Assembly: GCF_017497985.1 (NCBI RefSeq)
Contig: NZ_JAGDFV010000006.1
Location: 1 to 64,000 of the forward strand
DNA from: Meiothermus sp. CFH 77666
GTDB taxonomy: Bacteria; Deinococcota; Deinococci; Deinococcales; Thermaceae
Direction: 5' to 3'
Length of the DNA stretch: 64,000 nucleotides
Position 1 is the first letter of the stretch, and each line of letters opens with the position of its first letter. Below, one piece after another: positions 37,044 to 47,979 of the stretch. The notes under the pieces are model-generated. The model did not search any database. It was not told the DNA's origin and saw nothing but the letters and a program-made list of their open reading frames with translations. Both the position numbers and the translations under genes were made by a program.

Positions 37044-37526
37044 CTACAGCTCGTGAATCACCCCACCCTCCCCATGCACGTGGCCGTGGGCCACCTCATC
37101 CCGCTCGGCGGGCCGAACTGCATGGATAGTCACGTCATACTCCAGGGTTTGGCCCGCCCATCGGTGGTTGGCGTCAAGCGTGACCACATCGCCCTCCACA
37201 GCTACCACCCGGTACAGCAAAGTCTGTCCATCCTCGCTTTCAGCCGTGAATACAGCGCCCAACCGGGGTTCTTCGGGCAACTGCCGACGCTCCACCACGA
37301 CCCGCCTGGCCGGGTCGTAGGGGCCACAGGCCTGTTCCGGTGGCACGACCCAGTGGTACGCACCGGGTGCTTTGCCCACCAGGGCTGCCTCCAGCCCCAG
37401 GGGCAGGCTCGGGGCAAAACCGGTCAGGACGGTAAGGGGATGGCCTGCTGGGCTGCGATCCACGACCTCGCCGTTGATCCGCAAAACGTATTCAAAGCGA
37501 ATAACCCAGTGCGTCTTGATTTTCAC
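37044..37526 (-). CDS. FKBP-type peptidyl-prolyl isomerase, SlyD-like
   Basis: The 160-residue protein has the FKBP domain with an inserted chaperone flap: VIRFEYVLRINGEVVDRS, LGLEAALVGKAPGAYHWVVPPEQACGPYD, VVTLDANHRWAGQTLEYDVTI. The end is His-rich (HGHVHGEGGVIH), suggesting metal binding like other SlyD proteins. It assists protein folding in the cytoplasm. The start is GTG at 37526 with AAGGAGCG upstream. It diverges from the COG0523 GTPase, another metal-handling candidate. Confidence 0.9.
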   Translation of the reverse strand: MKIKTHWVIRFEYVLRINGEVVDRSPAGHPLTVLTGFAPSLPLGLEAALVGKAPGAYHWVVPPEQACGPYDPARRVVVERRQLPEEPRLGAVFTAESEDGQTLLYRVVAVEGDVVTLDANHRWAGQTLEYDVTIHAVRPAERDEVAHGHVHGEGGVIHEL

Positions 37527-37624
37527 ATCTCGCTCCTTGCCGAGAACAGGTTATCATTATGGAGAGCCGGCCAAATGTAAAGCTCGTCGCGCCAGATTGA
37601 ACTGCCTGAGGTATGGTAGGGGCC

Positions 37625-38563
37625 ATGACGCAGTTTCAAAAGCGCATCCCGGTCAGCGTGATTGGCGGTTTTTTAGGGGCCGGCAAGACCACCCTGGTCA
37701 ATCATCTGGTCGGCAGTGGCCATCACAGGTTTGGAATTATCGTCAACGAGTTTGGCGAAACCGGCATTGACGGCTCGCTCATTGAGAATGTGGACACCGA
37801 CGGCATCGCCGAGCTGTCCAATGGCTGTTTGTGCTGTGTGGGGCGCGAAGATCTGGTTTCTGCTCTGTTCAAAATTATCTCGAGGAAGGACAAGCCCGAC
37901 TACATCCTGATTGAGCTCTCGGGCCTGGCCGACCCGGTGCCGGTAGCCCAGACCGTAATGGATCCGTTTACTCGCACGAAATTCGAGCTAGACGGCATCA
38001 TTGGGGTGGCCGATGCCCGCAACCTCGAGCAAACCCTGCGCGACGGCCCCGAGGGCGCCGTTCAGCTCGCCTACGCCAGCACAGTGGTGCTCAACAAAAC
38101 CGACCTGGCCACCCCCGAACAGGTGGCCGAGGCCGAAAACCTCATCCGGAAAATCAACCCCCTGGCCCAGATTTACAGCACGGCCCAGTCCAGGGTGAGC
38201 CCACAGGACGTCCTGCACAGGCGGGCTTTTGACCTGGACTGGAAACCGCCCCACCACGCACACCTCCACACGCCCAACGTACAGACCTTCACCCTGACGG
38301 CTGAGCGTCTGCTCGAGCGCCAGAAAGTAAATGAGTTTATTGACCAGTACCTCATCTCCAGGCCCGATGCGGTTTTCCGCGCCAAGGGGTTCCTCAGCGT
38401 GAAGGGTTTTGATAAACAGGTGCTCTACCAGTCGGTGCGGGAAATCTTCAGCCTCGAGCAATCCAAAGAGCCCGCAACCGCCCCCTCGCGTCTGGTGGTG
38501 ATTGGCCGGGGCCTGAACCAGTTCGAGTACGAGGAAGCCTTCCAGGCCCTGCAAGTTCGGTGA
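37625..38563 (+). CDS. CobW/COG0523 family metal-chaperone GTPase
   Basis: The 312-residue protein has Walker A FLGAGKTTLVNHL (~15-27), the metal-binding motif NGCLCCVGRED (CxCC, ~68), VLNKTDLA for guanine, and a C-terminal CobW domain (~220-310) with an HHAHLH segment. COG0523 GTPases insert or traffic zinc, cobalt or other metals. TATGGT (37612-37617) ends 7 bases before ATG 37625, so this start is preferred over 37613. The metal cannot be told from sequence. Confidence 0.92.
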   Translation: MTQFQKRIPVSVIGGFLGAGKTTLVNHLVGSGHHRFGIIVNEFGETGIDGSLIENVDTDGIAELSNGCLCCVGREDLVSALFKIISRKDKPDYILIELSGLADPVPVAQTVMDPFTRTKFELDGIIGVADARNLEQTLRDGPEGAVQLAYASTVVLNKTDLATPEQVAEAENLIRKINPLAQIYSTAQSRVSPQDVLHRRAFDLDWKPPHHAHLHTPNVQTFTLTAERLLERQKVNEFIDQYLISRPDAVFRAKGFLSVKGFDKQVLYQSVREIFSLEQSKEPATAPSRLVVIGRGLNQFEYEEAFQALQVR

Positions 38564-38662
38564 TTCACCTGTAAAAAAGCCAGCTCCAGGCAGGATTGTC
38601 GAGTACAGATCCAAGCGACAATCAATCACCGGACACGTACCGCCTCATTCAACCCTCTGTGA

Positions 38663-40377
<1,715 letters not shown>

Positions 40378-40397
40378 GCGGGCCTGACTTCCCAGGT

Positions 40398-40796
40398 ATG
40401 TCCAGCGCCGTAAAAACCCGCAAATCCGCTCGCCTGCTGGCCTGGGGCGATGCAATTTGTATCGTGCTTTTTGCCATCATCGGCCTGCAAAGCCATGGCG
40501 AGCCGGTAAGCCTTTCCGGTATCGTCCGCAACGCACTGCCCATACTGTTGGTCTGGTGGCTTATTGCACCGTTTCTGCGTACCTACACCCGGCCCACCTG
40601 GCAAAACCTGCTCTACACCTGGGCCATTGCGGTCAGCACCGGGGTCTGGCTGCGTTTCATGGTTTTGCAAAAATCTTTCGATACTGGCTACCTGGTCTTC
40701 TGGACGGTCAGCCTTGCAACAACCCTTTTGCTGCTCTTGTTATGGCGGTTTGCGGCACACCGTATGCTTCACTCCAAAGAAGCCTTCCCGAGGTAA
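40398..40796 (+). CDS. DUF3054 family membrane protein
   Basis: The 132-residue protein has four hydrophobic helices (~12-30, 43-60, 73-93, 98-120) and matches the DUF3054 pattern (WGDAICIVLFAIIGLQSH, ILLVWWLIAPFLRTY). Function is unknown. It lies 20 bases after lipA and 6 bases before the MOSC gene, in one probable operon. Confidence 0.8.
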   Translation: MSSAVKTRKSARLLAWGDAICIVLFAIIGLQSHGEPVSLSGIVRNALPILLVWWLIAPFLRTYTRPTWQNLLYTWAIAVSTGVWLRFMVLQKSFDTGYLVFWTVSLATTLLLLLLWRFAAHRMLHSKEAFPR

Positions 40797-40802
40797 ATCA
40801 CC

Positions 40803-41444
40803 GTGCAGCTTCTATCCATTAACATTGGCCGTCCGCAGTCCTTACAAGTAGGCGATCGCCCCACAGTCACCGGCATCTACAAAAACCCTGTGGAGAGAGC
40901 GCAAATATCCACTTTAGGACTATCAGGCGACCACGTAGATGACCAGGAGCACCACGGCGGCCCCGACCAGGCCGTGTATGTGTATAGCGCGGAGGATTAC
41001 GACTGGTGGATGGAGCAGCTCGGCGAGGGGCTCGAGCCCGGTACTTTTGGCGAGAACCTGACCTTCTCGAGCTTCGGCGAGGGGACAGTGCGTATTGGGG
41101 ACCGTTTTCGGGTGGGCCCGGTCTTGCTGGAAGTATCCGCTCCCCGCATTCCCTGCGCCACGCTGGCCGCCCGCATGGGCGACCCCAATTTCGTCAAGAA
41201 GTTTCGGCAGGCAGGTCGTCCTGGGTTTTATGCCCGGGTGCTCGAGGAGGGCCGGGTTCAGCGCGGTCAATCTATCGAAAAAATAGCAGCCCCAACCCAC
41301 CACGCAACACTGCTCGAGGTCTTTGATCTCTGGTACGACAAAACCCCCGATGCCGCCCGGCTTCGCTGGGTTCTGAGCGCCCCTCTGGCGGAACGGGCCA
41401 GGGCTGTTTACGCCGAGCGCCTGAAATCACTCGAAGTGCTTTGA
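40803..41444 (+). CDS. MOSC domain protein (YiiM-like)
   Basis: The 213-residue protein has a MOSC domain with the conserved LSGDHVDDQEHHGGPDQAVYVY, GTFGENLTF and SAPRIPCATLAARM; the cysteine in RIPCATL is the family's presumed sulfur/molybdenum ligand. MOSC proteins handle molybdenum-cofactor chemistry or N-hydroxylated substrates. The start is GTG at 40803. It ends the lipB-lipA-DUF3054-MOSC run. Confidence 0.88.
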   Translation: MQLLSINIGRPQSLQVGDRPTVTGIYKNPVERAQISTLGLSGDHVDDQEHHGGPDQAVYVYSAEDYDWWMEQLGEGLEPGTFGENLTFSSFGEGTVRIGDRFRVGPVLLEVSAPRIPCATLAARMGDPNFVKKFRQAGRPGFYARVLEEGRVQRGQSIEKIAAPTHHATLLEVFDLWYDKTPDAARLRWVLSAPLAERARAVYAERLKSLEVL

Positions 41445-41850
41445 CCTGGCTCTTACAACTTGAGGTTCTGCACAGACTTCCTGAACGGCTACCAGAACAT
41501 CCATACATTGTGGTGTAAACCACAAAATCCGTATTTTCGGACACTGCCAGACTTTGCAAGCTAAAGCAACTTAATCCATTGCTAATGCCGCCCTTATCTG
41601 ATACCCGACTGCACCTTTTCATAACTTACCGTTTCCTGTAATCAACAAGGAAAACACATTTATTCCGAATCAGTTCGTTACCTAACGTAACGTTTTGAGG
41701 TCACGCACCTAAGGTGTTAATTATTTGTTAACAACGTTATATATTTTGCACTGTCCAACAAATATGCGCCTCGAGGGGGTGGTTCGCAAAAAAGCCAACA
41801 TTTCGGTCTGGTAAACCTGAAGTTTCTTTGAGGAAAAGCCAGGAGGTTCC
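41445..41850 (+). promoter_or_regulatory. AT-rich control region upstream of lipoprotein-protease unit
   Basis: This 406-base gap is unusually AT-rich for the window. TTAATT (41717-41722) and TATATT (41740-41745), 17 bases apart, form a plausible promoter. The spacer is covered by the inverted repeat GTTAA-N7-TTAAC (41716-41732), a candidate operator, and CACCTAAGGTG just upstream is nearly palindromic. The implied 5' leader is about 100 bases and ends in CAGGAGG before the ATG at 41851. No ORF in the gap is convincing. Confidence 0.5.
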
Positions 41851-43785
41851 ATGCTAAACAGGGCTTTGTGGGTGAGCTTGCTGGGGAGTGTGGTGTTGGT
41901 GGGTTGTAGCAATCAGCCCTCCAATGCCTTCCAGCTCAACAGCAGCCTTGCTGAGGTGACCGAAGAAGGCAGCATCCAGCTCTCAGCCCAAGTGAGCGGC
42001 GAGGTCAGCAAAGTCGAGTTTTTTGAAGGCAGCCGCAAAATTGGCGAAGACCTCGTTGCACCTTTTGTCCAGGAGGTTCAGCTCACCGTAGACCACAACG
42101 GCGAGATGACTTTCAGCGCCCGCGCCACCATGAGCAATGGCAGCGTACGGAGTAGCAGTACCAATGTGCGGGTCAACATCTCGCACATCAAGGGCCGGGT
42201 CTACCAGACCGCTCGCTCGGGGGGGAGTACCCTGGCCGGCGCCACCATTATTTTGAACTTTGGTCAGGTCAAGGCCACCGCCATCAGTGGGGTAGACGGC
42301 TCCTTCAAAATTCCCGTCAAGGGCAAGCCCTGGGGCTTCGATATTTTGGTGATTCCACCCCCCGGCAACATGGGTCTGCGCGCCCTCAGCTACGATAGCG
42401 TGCCCCTTTCAGCTTACGTGTCCAATCTGGGTGCTTCGCGTGAGCTCAACATCTATTTGCCCGGTGGCCCCCAAGCTCTCAACCCCGTGGCTCCGCCCCG
42501 CTTTGGTTGCATCACTGGGCGACTGGTAGATACGGACGGAACCACCCCAGTGGTAGGCACTCCGCTCTCGGGCAGCAGCGCCCCCAACCGCACCTCCCCC
42601 GCCGCCTGCAATGGCTCTCGGCCTCCCGGCCTGAGTCTGGCGGCAGTCCCCTTGCGGCCCGGGGAGACCGGGCTCCTGACCTATCGGGGAATCCAGGGCG
42701 TAATCAGCGGCGCAGGTGGGAACTTTTTGATGCCCGTGATTAGCAGCGTCAACTCGTTTGCCACCGAGGGCTTCGTCTGGGCGGGCAATTTCACCGGAAC
42801 CGATACCGGCAATCCGGCCACCGCCAGCGAGTTCTTCTGGAGCAAGTTTGCTTACCTCCCCCAGGTCAAGACCTTCATCAACAACGGCCAGATCACCAAC
42901 CTGACCGACCCCATCCGCTTACAGAACTTCGACCCGGCCAGCAATCCAAACGTGGTGACGATTCCCTTCAGCCACGACACCTCGGCCCTGACCCCCGGCG
43001 GCTTCGACTTCAGCCCAACCGGCAATGCTCTTTCACTGACCGAGGTTTCCTTTGAACCCTCGGTGACGGGCGGCAGCATCACCCTGGGCACCTACTTCGA
43101 CTTCACTGCCGGGCCCCGCAACCTGCGGGTCTATAGGATTCCCGCCGGCAAGCAAGGCCAGACCATCGCTACCGAAAGCCAGGCCCTCAAGTTTGATGCA
43201 GCAGGCAACCTGGCAGCGTTCTCGGTGGTGTATCGCTGGTTTAACGGTACCAATCTGACCGCCAACAAAGCCGACTTCATGGCGGTGCCGGTGCTGCAAA
43301 CCCCGGCCAATGGCGCCACCAATGTCAGTCGCAATCCCCGCCTGTCGTGGAAAGCGGTGGATCGCCCGGCGATCTATACGGTGACCCTCTACGACGGCGA
43401 TACCGGCGCGCCCATCCTGACCACCTACACCCCCGAAACCTTTCTGAACATTTACCAGATCAAGCTCGAGCCCAACAAGGTCTACTTCTGGGATGTGGCC
43501 GCCGACGAGAACGCCCAGATGATTGACCTCATCTCGGTAGACCCCGACGCACACTTGGCGGCCCGCTATGTGGATCTGGGCACCCTGAATTCCTATCGCA
43601 ACACCCGTTACCAGAGCAACCCGGCGAACGATTGGCGCGGCCAGGTGGCAGAGGCTTTCTTGAATGCGGTGGGGTATGTGCCCCAAACCGGCTGGTCACC
43701 CGGTTCTACCTTCCTGGTACAGTTGCTCGAGAAAGGGTACCGCTTCTCCGGCAGTGAAACATTTGCCTTCCAGACGGGCAACTAA
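41851..43785 (+). CDS. large secreted lipoprotein with beta-sandwich domains
   Basis: The 644-residue protein begins with a lipoprotein signal ending in the lipobox VLVGC (Cys at ~19). Residues ~25-110 look like an Ig-like/Big domain (VSKVEFFEGSRKIGED is typical). Residues ~112-200 resemble a carboxypeptidase-regulatory fold, and ~490-580 a fibronectin-III-like domain (LQTPANGATNVSRNPRLSWKA). It should sit on the cell surface. The protease gene follows 13 bases later, so the pair is probably an operon and may work together. No enzymatic motif is seen. Confidence 0.8.
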   Translation: MLNRALWVSLLGSVVLVGCSNQPSNAFQLNSSLAEVTEEGSIQLSAQVSGEVSKVEFFEGSRKIGEDLVAPFVQEVQLTVDHNGEMTFSARATMSNGSVRSSSTNVRVNISHIKGRVYQTARSGGSTLAGATIILNFGQVKATAISGVDGSFKIPVKGKPWGFDILVIPPPGNMGLRALSYDSVPLSAYVSNLGASRELNIYLPGGPQALNPVAPPRFGCITGRLVDTDGTTPVVGTPLSGSSAPNRTSPAACNGSRPPGLSLAAVPLRPGETGLLTYRGIQGVISGAGGNFLMPVISSVNSFATEGFVWAGNFTGTDTGNPATASEFFWSKFAYLPQVKTFINNGQITNLTDPIRLQNFDPASNPNVVTIPFSHDTSALTPGGFDFSPTGNALSLTEVSFEPSVTGGSITLGTYFDFTAGPRNLRVYRIPAGKQGQTIATESQALKFDAAGNLAAFSVVYRWFNGTNLTANKADFMAVPVLQTPANGATNVSRNPRLSWKAVDRPAIYTVTLYDGDTGAPILTTYTPETFLNIYQIKLEPNKVYFWDVAADENAQMIDLISVDPDAHLAARYVDLGTLNSYRNTRYQSNPANDWRGQVAEAFLNAVGYVPQTGWSPGSTFLVQLLEKGYRFSGSETFAFQTGN

Positions 43786-43798
43786 GGGGGTGATAAGG

Positions 43799-45631
43799 AT
43801 GAAAAAGATGGTTTTGTTGAGCATCGCTGCAATCCTTCTCGCCGCCTGTGGCGGTTCACGCCATGCCCAGCCTCCTCAGGGGCAACCCGATCTGACCAGC
43901 ATTGGCGGTAGCCAGGCGGTAGCCGGTGAAATTCTGGTCAAGTACCGCGGGGGCGTCTCCATGAGCTCCATAACAGCCTTGTCGAATAGTCAGATCAAGG
44001 CCAGCACCGGCAGCGACGACTGGGGCACCCTGGCCCTGGTTAGCGTACCCAAAGGGCAGGAGCAACGGTTTATTGAGCAGTATGCCTCCCAGGCTGGGGT
44101 TGAGTACGCCGAACCCAACTTCTGGATTCCCCACGAGCGCCAGAAGGTGCAGCTCCACCGGGCATCGGGCCCCTCGGCCCAGCTTAGCCCCTCCGATCCC
44201 TACCTGACCCAGATTCCGCCGGGAGATGCTTTTGCCACAGCCGGCGCCCACAACCCCACCGGCCTGCGGGTGAGCGGGGTGGTGCGGGCCAGTATTCGGG
44301 TTGGTACTACCGACATACCCGTCGCGGCTCAGGTCTCCTCGAGCGGGGCCAGCATCAGCGTAGCGGTAGCCCTGAGCCCCGACCTGAACCTGCTGGGGCA
44401 GGGCACCCTGCAAAGCAACGGCAGCTACACCGGCCCCTTCACCCTTAAGCCCACCGCCCTGGGCAGCAACCCCTGCGATGCCACCTGCTCTACCGGCACC
44501 TGGACGGCCAGCCTCACCGGCATCAGCCAGAACACCAGCCTGGTGGACGCCAGCGGTACCCAGACCCGCAATTTCAACTTTGTTGGTACCGTGACCGCAG
44601 GGCCAGCCCTGGGCACCCCCCTGGCAACGACCCTGGCCGGGCCGCTGCCTTTTACCATCGTGCTGCGGGGGGTCTTTACCTATAACAACGTGCCCTGGCT
44701 ATGGGGTATCCACCGCATCAACGCGCCGGCAGCCTGGGCCGGTGGCGTAACGGGGCGGGGCGTGCTGGTGGGGGTCATTGACGACGGCGCCGACCTAACC
44801 CACCCCGACCTGGCCCCCAACCTGTGGCGCAACCCCAACCCTAGAAACCCGCTTTGCCCTGGTCTGCACGGCTACGACTTTGCCAACGAAGACACCGACC
44901 CCACCGATACCAACGGCCACGGCACCCACACCGCCGGCACCGTGGCGGCTGCCGCCAACAACATGGGTGTGGTAGGAGTGGCCCCCGAGGCCAGACTACT
45001 CATCGTGAAGGGTCTGACGTACTTTGGGGGAACCGTTTACATGCTCACCAGAGCTCTTAAGTATGTAGCCGACTGTGGGGCCAAGGTCTCCAACAACTCC
45101 TGGGGTGGCTCGCAAAAAAGCAAGGCCTTCGAGGATGTGCTCAAGTACGGCACTGCCAAGGGGCACGTTTATGTGTTTGCAGCCGGCAACTCTTTCGACG
45201 CCGGCAACCCCCCCTCCGATCCGGTACGCAACAGCACCACCATCGCGGGCGTAATTGGGGTGGGGGCCATGAGCGCCAATAACCTGCGCACGGCCTTCTC
45301 GAGCACCGGCCCCTACGTAACCGTGATTGCCCCCGGCAACGCCATTCTCTCCACCATACCCCAGGAACAGGGCAACCCCGGCGACCCCTACGGCTTCCTG
45401 CAAGGTACCTCCATGGCCGCGCCCCACGTGACCGGAGTGGTGGCCCTGATGTTTAGCGCCAAGCCCAGCCTGACCCCGTTGCAGGTGCGGGTTGCGCTGG
45501 AACAAACCGCCAATGCAACCCTGACCGGGCAGCTCGCCAAGCCCGACTACCAGGCCAGCACACCTGGGCAGTTCGGCTACGGTCTGGTGGACGCAAATGC
45601 CGCCGTAGACTACGTGAAGGCGAATTACTAA
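43799..45631 (+). CDS. subtilisin-like serine protease, lipoprotein
   Basis: The 610-residue S8 peptidase starts at 43799, after AAGGGGGTGATAAGG, with a lipobox LLAACGG (Cys ~17). Residues ~40-110 are a propeptide-like domain (ILVKYRGGVS, EYAEPNFW), and ~150-290 an inserted beta-rich, Ser/Thr-rich region. The catalytic domain carries Asp in LVGVIDDGADLTHPDL (~327), His in NGHGTHTAGTV (~373) and Ser in LQGTSMAAPHVTGV (~540). It would be a membrane-anchored extracellular protease. It follows the lipoprotein gene by 13 bases and ends before a hairpin. Confidence 0.93.
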   Translation: MKKMVLLSIAAILLAACGGSRHAQPPQGQPDLTSIGGSQAVAGEILVKYRGGVSMSSITALSNSQIKASTGSDDWGTLALVSVPKGQEQRFIEQYASQAGVEYAEPNFWIPHERQKVQLHRASGPSAQLSPSDPYLTQIPPGDAFATAGAHNPTGLRVSGVVRASIRVGTTDIPVAAQVSSSGASISVAVALSPDLNLLGQGTLQSNGSYTGPFTLKPTALGSNPCDATCSTGTWTASLTGISQNTSLVDASGTQTRNFNFVGTVTAGPALGTPLATTLAGPLPFTIVLRGVFTYNNVPWLWGIHRINAPAAWAGGVTGRGVLVGVIDDGADLTHPDLAPNLWRNPNPRNPLCPGLHGYDFANEDTDPTDTNGHGTHTAGTVAAAANNMGVVGVAPEARLLIVKGLTYFGGTVYMLTRALKYVADCGAKVSNNSWGGSQKSKAFEDVLKYGTAKGHVYVFAAGNSFDAGNPPSDPVRNSTTIAGVIGVGAMSANNLRTAFSSTGPYVTVIAPGNAILSTIPQEQGNPGDPYGFLQGTSMAAPHVTGVVALMFSAKPSLTPLQVRVALEQTANATLTGQLAKPDYQASTPGQFGYGLVDANAAVDYVKANY

Positions 45632-45648
45632 TTCCAAGCTTAATCTCG

Positions 45649-45674
45649 CCCCAGGGGCTCCTCAGCCTCTGGGG
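45649..45674 (+). terminator. hairpin after subtilase gene
   Basis: CCCCAGGGGCT pairs with AGCCTCTGGGG (one G-U) around CCTC, 17 bases after the protease stop. The following T-tract is short, so termination may be partial; the next gene's -10 box TATGCT (45676-45681) begins at once. Confidence 0.6.
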
Positions 45675-45687
45675 TTATGCTGGTCTC

Positions 45688-46083
45688 ATGCGCCGGTTGC
45701 TTGTTTTGCTGGTTGCGGGTCTGGCCCTGGCCCAACCCGCCCCAATCCCCCCACCACGCCAACCGGAGGAGCCCAAAGGGGCAGGAATCACCATCGAAAT
45801 ACAGGTGCAGATACAAAACAAGCCTGCCGAGGGCCTGATTGCCACGTTGGGTCGCCGTGGCCCGGAGGGTCGCCCCATCGCAACCAACGTTCGGCCTGCC
45901 CTGCAGGTCACCGATGCCAGGGGGGTGGTGCTATGGTCGGGCCTGCCGGATGGAATCTGGGTGGTGAATCTTCGCGACCCCAGAAGCGGGTTTGCCATCT
46001 CGCTGCCAGTTCAGCTCGAGTTCCTCAACCAGACCATCCGGGTTGGGCCATACACTGTCCAGCTTTTTATGGCCATGCCTTGA
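45688..46083 (+). CDS. small secreted protein of unknown function
   Basis: The 131-residue protein has a signal peptide MRRLLVLLVAGLALAQPA, a proline-rich stretch (PIPPPRQPEEP), and a beta-rich domain of ~100 residues (ITIEIQVQIQ, VVLWSGLPDGIWVVNLRD). That part resembles a single carboxypeptidase-regulatory-type sandwich. TATGCT (45676-45681) ends 6 bases before the ATG, so it has its own leaderless promoter. Function is unknown. Confidence 0.7.
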   Translation: MRRLLVLLVAGLALAQPAPIPPPRQPEEPKGAGITIEIQVQIQNKPAEGLIATLGRRGPEGRPIATNVRPALQVTDARGVVLWSGLPDGIWVVNLRDPRSGFAISLPVQLEFLNQTIRVGPYTVQLFMAMP

Positions 46084-46126
46084 TCGCGTTTCCCACAAAC
46101 ACTCCACCTGCGATGCGGACTGTTTT

Positions 46127-46157
46127 ACCCAGAACAGCAAAACCCGCTGTTCTGGGT
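46127..46157. terminator. hairpin between convergent genes
   Basis: ACCCAGAACAGC and GCTGTTCTGGGT pair perfectly over 12 bases around AAAACCC. It follows the gene ending at 46083. There is no T-tract on the plus strand. Confidence 0.6.
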
Positions 46158-46184
46158 ATTCGTGGGAACCGCTCTGAGGCAAAC

Positions 46185-46209
46185 AAAAACCCCGCCTTGT
46201 GCAGGCGGG
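46185..46209 (-). terminator. terminator of the rpsF-ssb-rpsR-rplI operon
   Basis: On the minus strand CCCGCC pairs with GGCGGG around TGCACAA and runs into GTTTTTG, 16 bases after the rplI stop. Confidence 0.8.
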
Positions 46210-46225
46210 TAAAGGCTGAGTATCC

Positions 46226-46675
46226 TCAGGCCTTGTCGGCCACCACTGAGACCTTGAGGGTCATGGGCACCTCAGGGTGGGGCTTGTAGGCCAGGGCGTA
46301 GTCGCCCAGGTCTTTAATGGGCTTTTCCAGGGCTAGTTTCTTAGGGTCAATGGTGATCTGGTGCTGGGCCTCGAGGGCGGCGGCAATTTCCCGGCTGGTC
46401 ACCGAGCCGTAAATTTTCTGGTCGCCGGCCTTAACCTTGAGGACTAGGGTAATGGGCTCCAGCAGCTCCCTCAGGCGCTCGGCCTCGGCCTTGCGCTCGG
46501 CGGCTTTCTTGGCCTGAGCGCGAATTTTGGCTTCCAGGGTTTTGAGGTTGCTCTCGGTAGCCAGGGTAGCGATCCCCCGGGGCAGCAGGTAGTTGCGGGC
46601 ATACCCCGGCTTGACGTTCACCACTGCGCCCACATCACCCAGGTTTTCCATAGGTTCAAGCAGAATCACTTTCAT
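46226..46675 (-). CDS. rplI: 50S ribosomal protein L9
   Basis: The 149-residue protein shows the L9 signature MKVILLEPMENLGDVGAVVNV followed by KPGYARNYLLPRGIA, a long central helix of alternating Ala/Lys/Glu, and a C-terminal rRNA-binding domain (VTSREIAAALEAQH). It closes the rpsF-ssb-rpsR-rplI operon, 12 bases after rpsR. Confidence 0.98.
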   Translation of the reverse strand: MKVILLEPMENLGDVGAVVNVKPGYARNYLLPRGIATLATESNLKTLEAKIRAQAKKAAERKAEAERLRELLEPITLVLKVKAGDQKIYGSVTSREIAAALEAQHQITIDPKKLALEKPIKDLGDYALAYKPHPEVPMTLKVSVVADKA

Positions 46676-46687
46676 CTTCCACTCTCC

Positions 46688-46990
46688 CTATTTCCGAACC
46701 AGCTTCTCGGTGAAGGGCAGTAGGCCCATCATACGCGCCCGCTTGATGGTGCGGGCCAGTTTGCGCTGCTCCTGAGCGTTGAGTCCGGTACGGCGACGTG
46801 GCAGAATCTTGCCGGTTTCGGACAGGAAGCGCTTGAGGATATCCACATTCTTGAAATCGTTGAGGTCGAAGGCTCCCACAGCCGCAGCCACTTTGGGCTT
46901 ACGGCCACGGCGCATTGCGCGCTCGCCCCGCTCACGGTCTTGGCGGTCGCCTTTGGCGCCGCCACGGTTGGACATCTTCTTGGTGCTCAA
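46688..46990 (-). CDS. rpsR: 30S ribosomal protein S18
   Basis: S18 pairs with S6 on the small subunit. The 100-residue protein ends with the conserved [21 protein letters not shown] and [14 protein letters not shown]; the N-terminus has a longer basic tail than Thermus S18. TTG at 46990 is taken as start, since it gives MSTKK as in Thermus and overlaps the ssb stop (TTGA), implying translational coupling. ATG at 46975 is the alternative. Confidence 0.95.
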   Translation of the reverse strand: MSTKKMSNRGGAKGDRQDRERGERAMRRGRKPKVAAAVGAFDLNDFKNVDILKRFLSETGKILPRRRTGLNAQEQRKLARTIKRARMMGLLPFTEKLVRK

Positions 46991-47823
46991 AACGGTAAAT
47001 CCTCCTCAGGTGGGAAATCGTCTACCAAGCCTTCATCAATATCTACCTTGCCCGTACGGCCTTTGGCTGCGGCTGCAGCGCTTTGGGAACTGTTTCCACC
47101 TGTACTTTGTCCAGTTCCACGGGCAAGTCGCTCGAGGCGGGAAAGCTCTACACGGGTGGTGTAGCGCCTTGTGCCATCCTGAGCGGTCCAGGAGTCGTTC
47201 ACCAAGCGTCCGATTAGGAACGCTCCGTCTCCTTTTTTGAGTTCTGCCGCAAACTCGGCCAGCTCGCGCCAGGCCTGAGCCTCTACATAGTGCACCTTTT
47301 CCTGCTCGCCGCCCTGGCGGGTGGTGAACTTTTCGTTCACAGCCAGCGAAAGGCGGGTCACGGCGGTTCCCTGGGGGGTATAGCGCAGCTCGGGGTCGCG
47401 GGTCAGGTTGCCCACCAGCATCACCTGATTGAGGCCGTCCTTAAGACGCTCCTGTCCACGGGCATCGGTGATGGTCACCTGGCCCCGCTTGCCTTCCAGG
47501 CTCACAATCTCCATGCGGTCGGCGCGGATTTCCAGGCTGCTTTTTTTCTGACCATCCTGTTCCCAGGCACGGTACTCGAGCTTGCCATCCACAAAGAGGG
47601 CCATGCCCGCCTTCAGGGTGTCGCCCCAGAACTCCGCACTTTTGCCCAGCAGTTTGACCCGGTGATACCAGGCGGGTTCGCGGGTCTGACCCTGCTCGTC
47701 GGTAACGACATCGTTGCCGGCCAGGTTAAGTTCCATCACAGCCAGGCCACCGGCAGTGTAGCGCAGTTCGGGGTCTTGGGTCAGGGTGCCTACGAGGGTT
47801 ACGCGGTTGAGGCCTCGAGCCAT
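46987..47823 (-). CDS. ssb: single-stranded DNA-binding protein with two OB folds
   Basis: The 278-residue SSB contains two OB domains in one chain (~1-105: [22 protein letters not shown]; ~125-230: [22 protein letters not shown]), the form found in Deinococcus-Thermus, where it works as a dimer instead of a tetramer. A Gly/Ser linker leads to the acidic interaction tail [11 protein letters not shown]. It lies between rpsF (156-base gap) and rpsR (overlapping). Confidence 0.97.
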   Translation of the reverse strand: MARGLNRVTLVGTLTQDPELRYTAGGLAVMELNLAGNDVVTDEQGQTREPAWYHRVKLLGKSAEFWGDTLKAGMALFVDGKLEYRAWEQDGQKKSSLEIRADRMEIVSLEGKRGQVTITDARGQERLKDGLNQVMLVGNLTRDPELRYTPQGTAVTRLSLAVNEKFTTRQGGEQEKVHYVEAQAWRELAEFAAELKKGDGAFLIGRLVNDSWTAQDGTRRYTTRVELSRLERLARGTGQSTGGNSSQSAAAAAKGRTGKVDIDEGLVDDFPPEEDLPF

Positions 47824-47979
47824 ATCAATCAGTCCTTTTTCGTTTCGGTCTTTTCATTAGATCTTAATTCAGGCGTTTCGCATTTTGCCTTTAGCTTTCG
47901 GCTTGGGGCTTTCTGCTTTTCGCAGCCCTTGAGTTCCGTTATGGTCTCTGGCCTCAGAACTCAGGTTGGGCCAAACAGC

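Noticed and set aside
43664-43798. Upstream extension of the subtilase start
   Set aside because: The ATG at 43799 has a strong ribosome-binding site and starts a lipoprotein signal; the extension overlaps the preceding gene in another frame.
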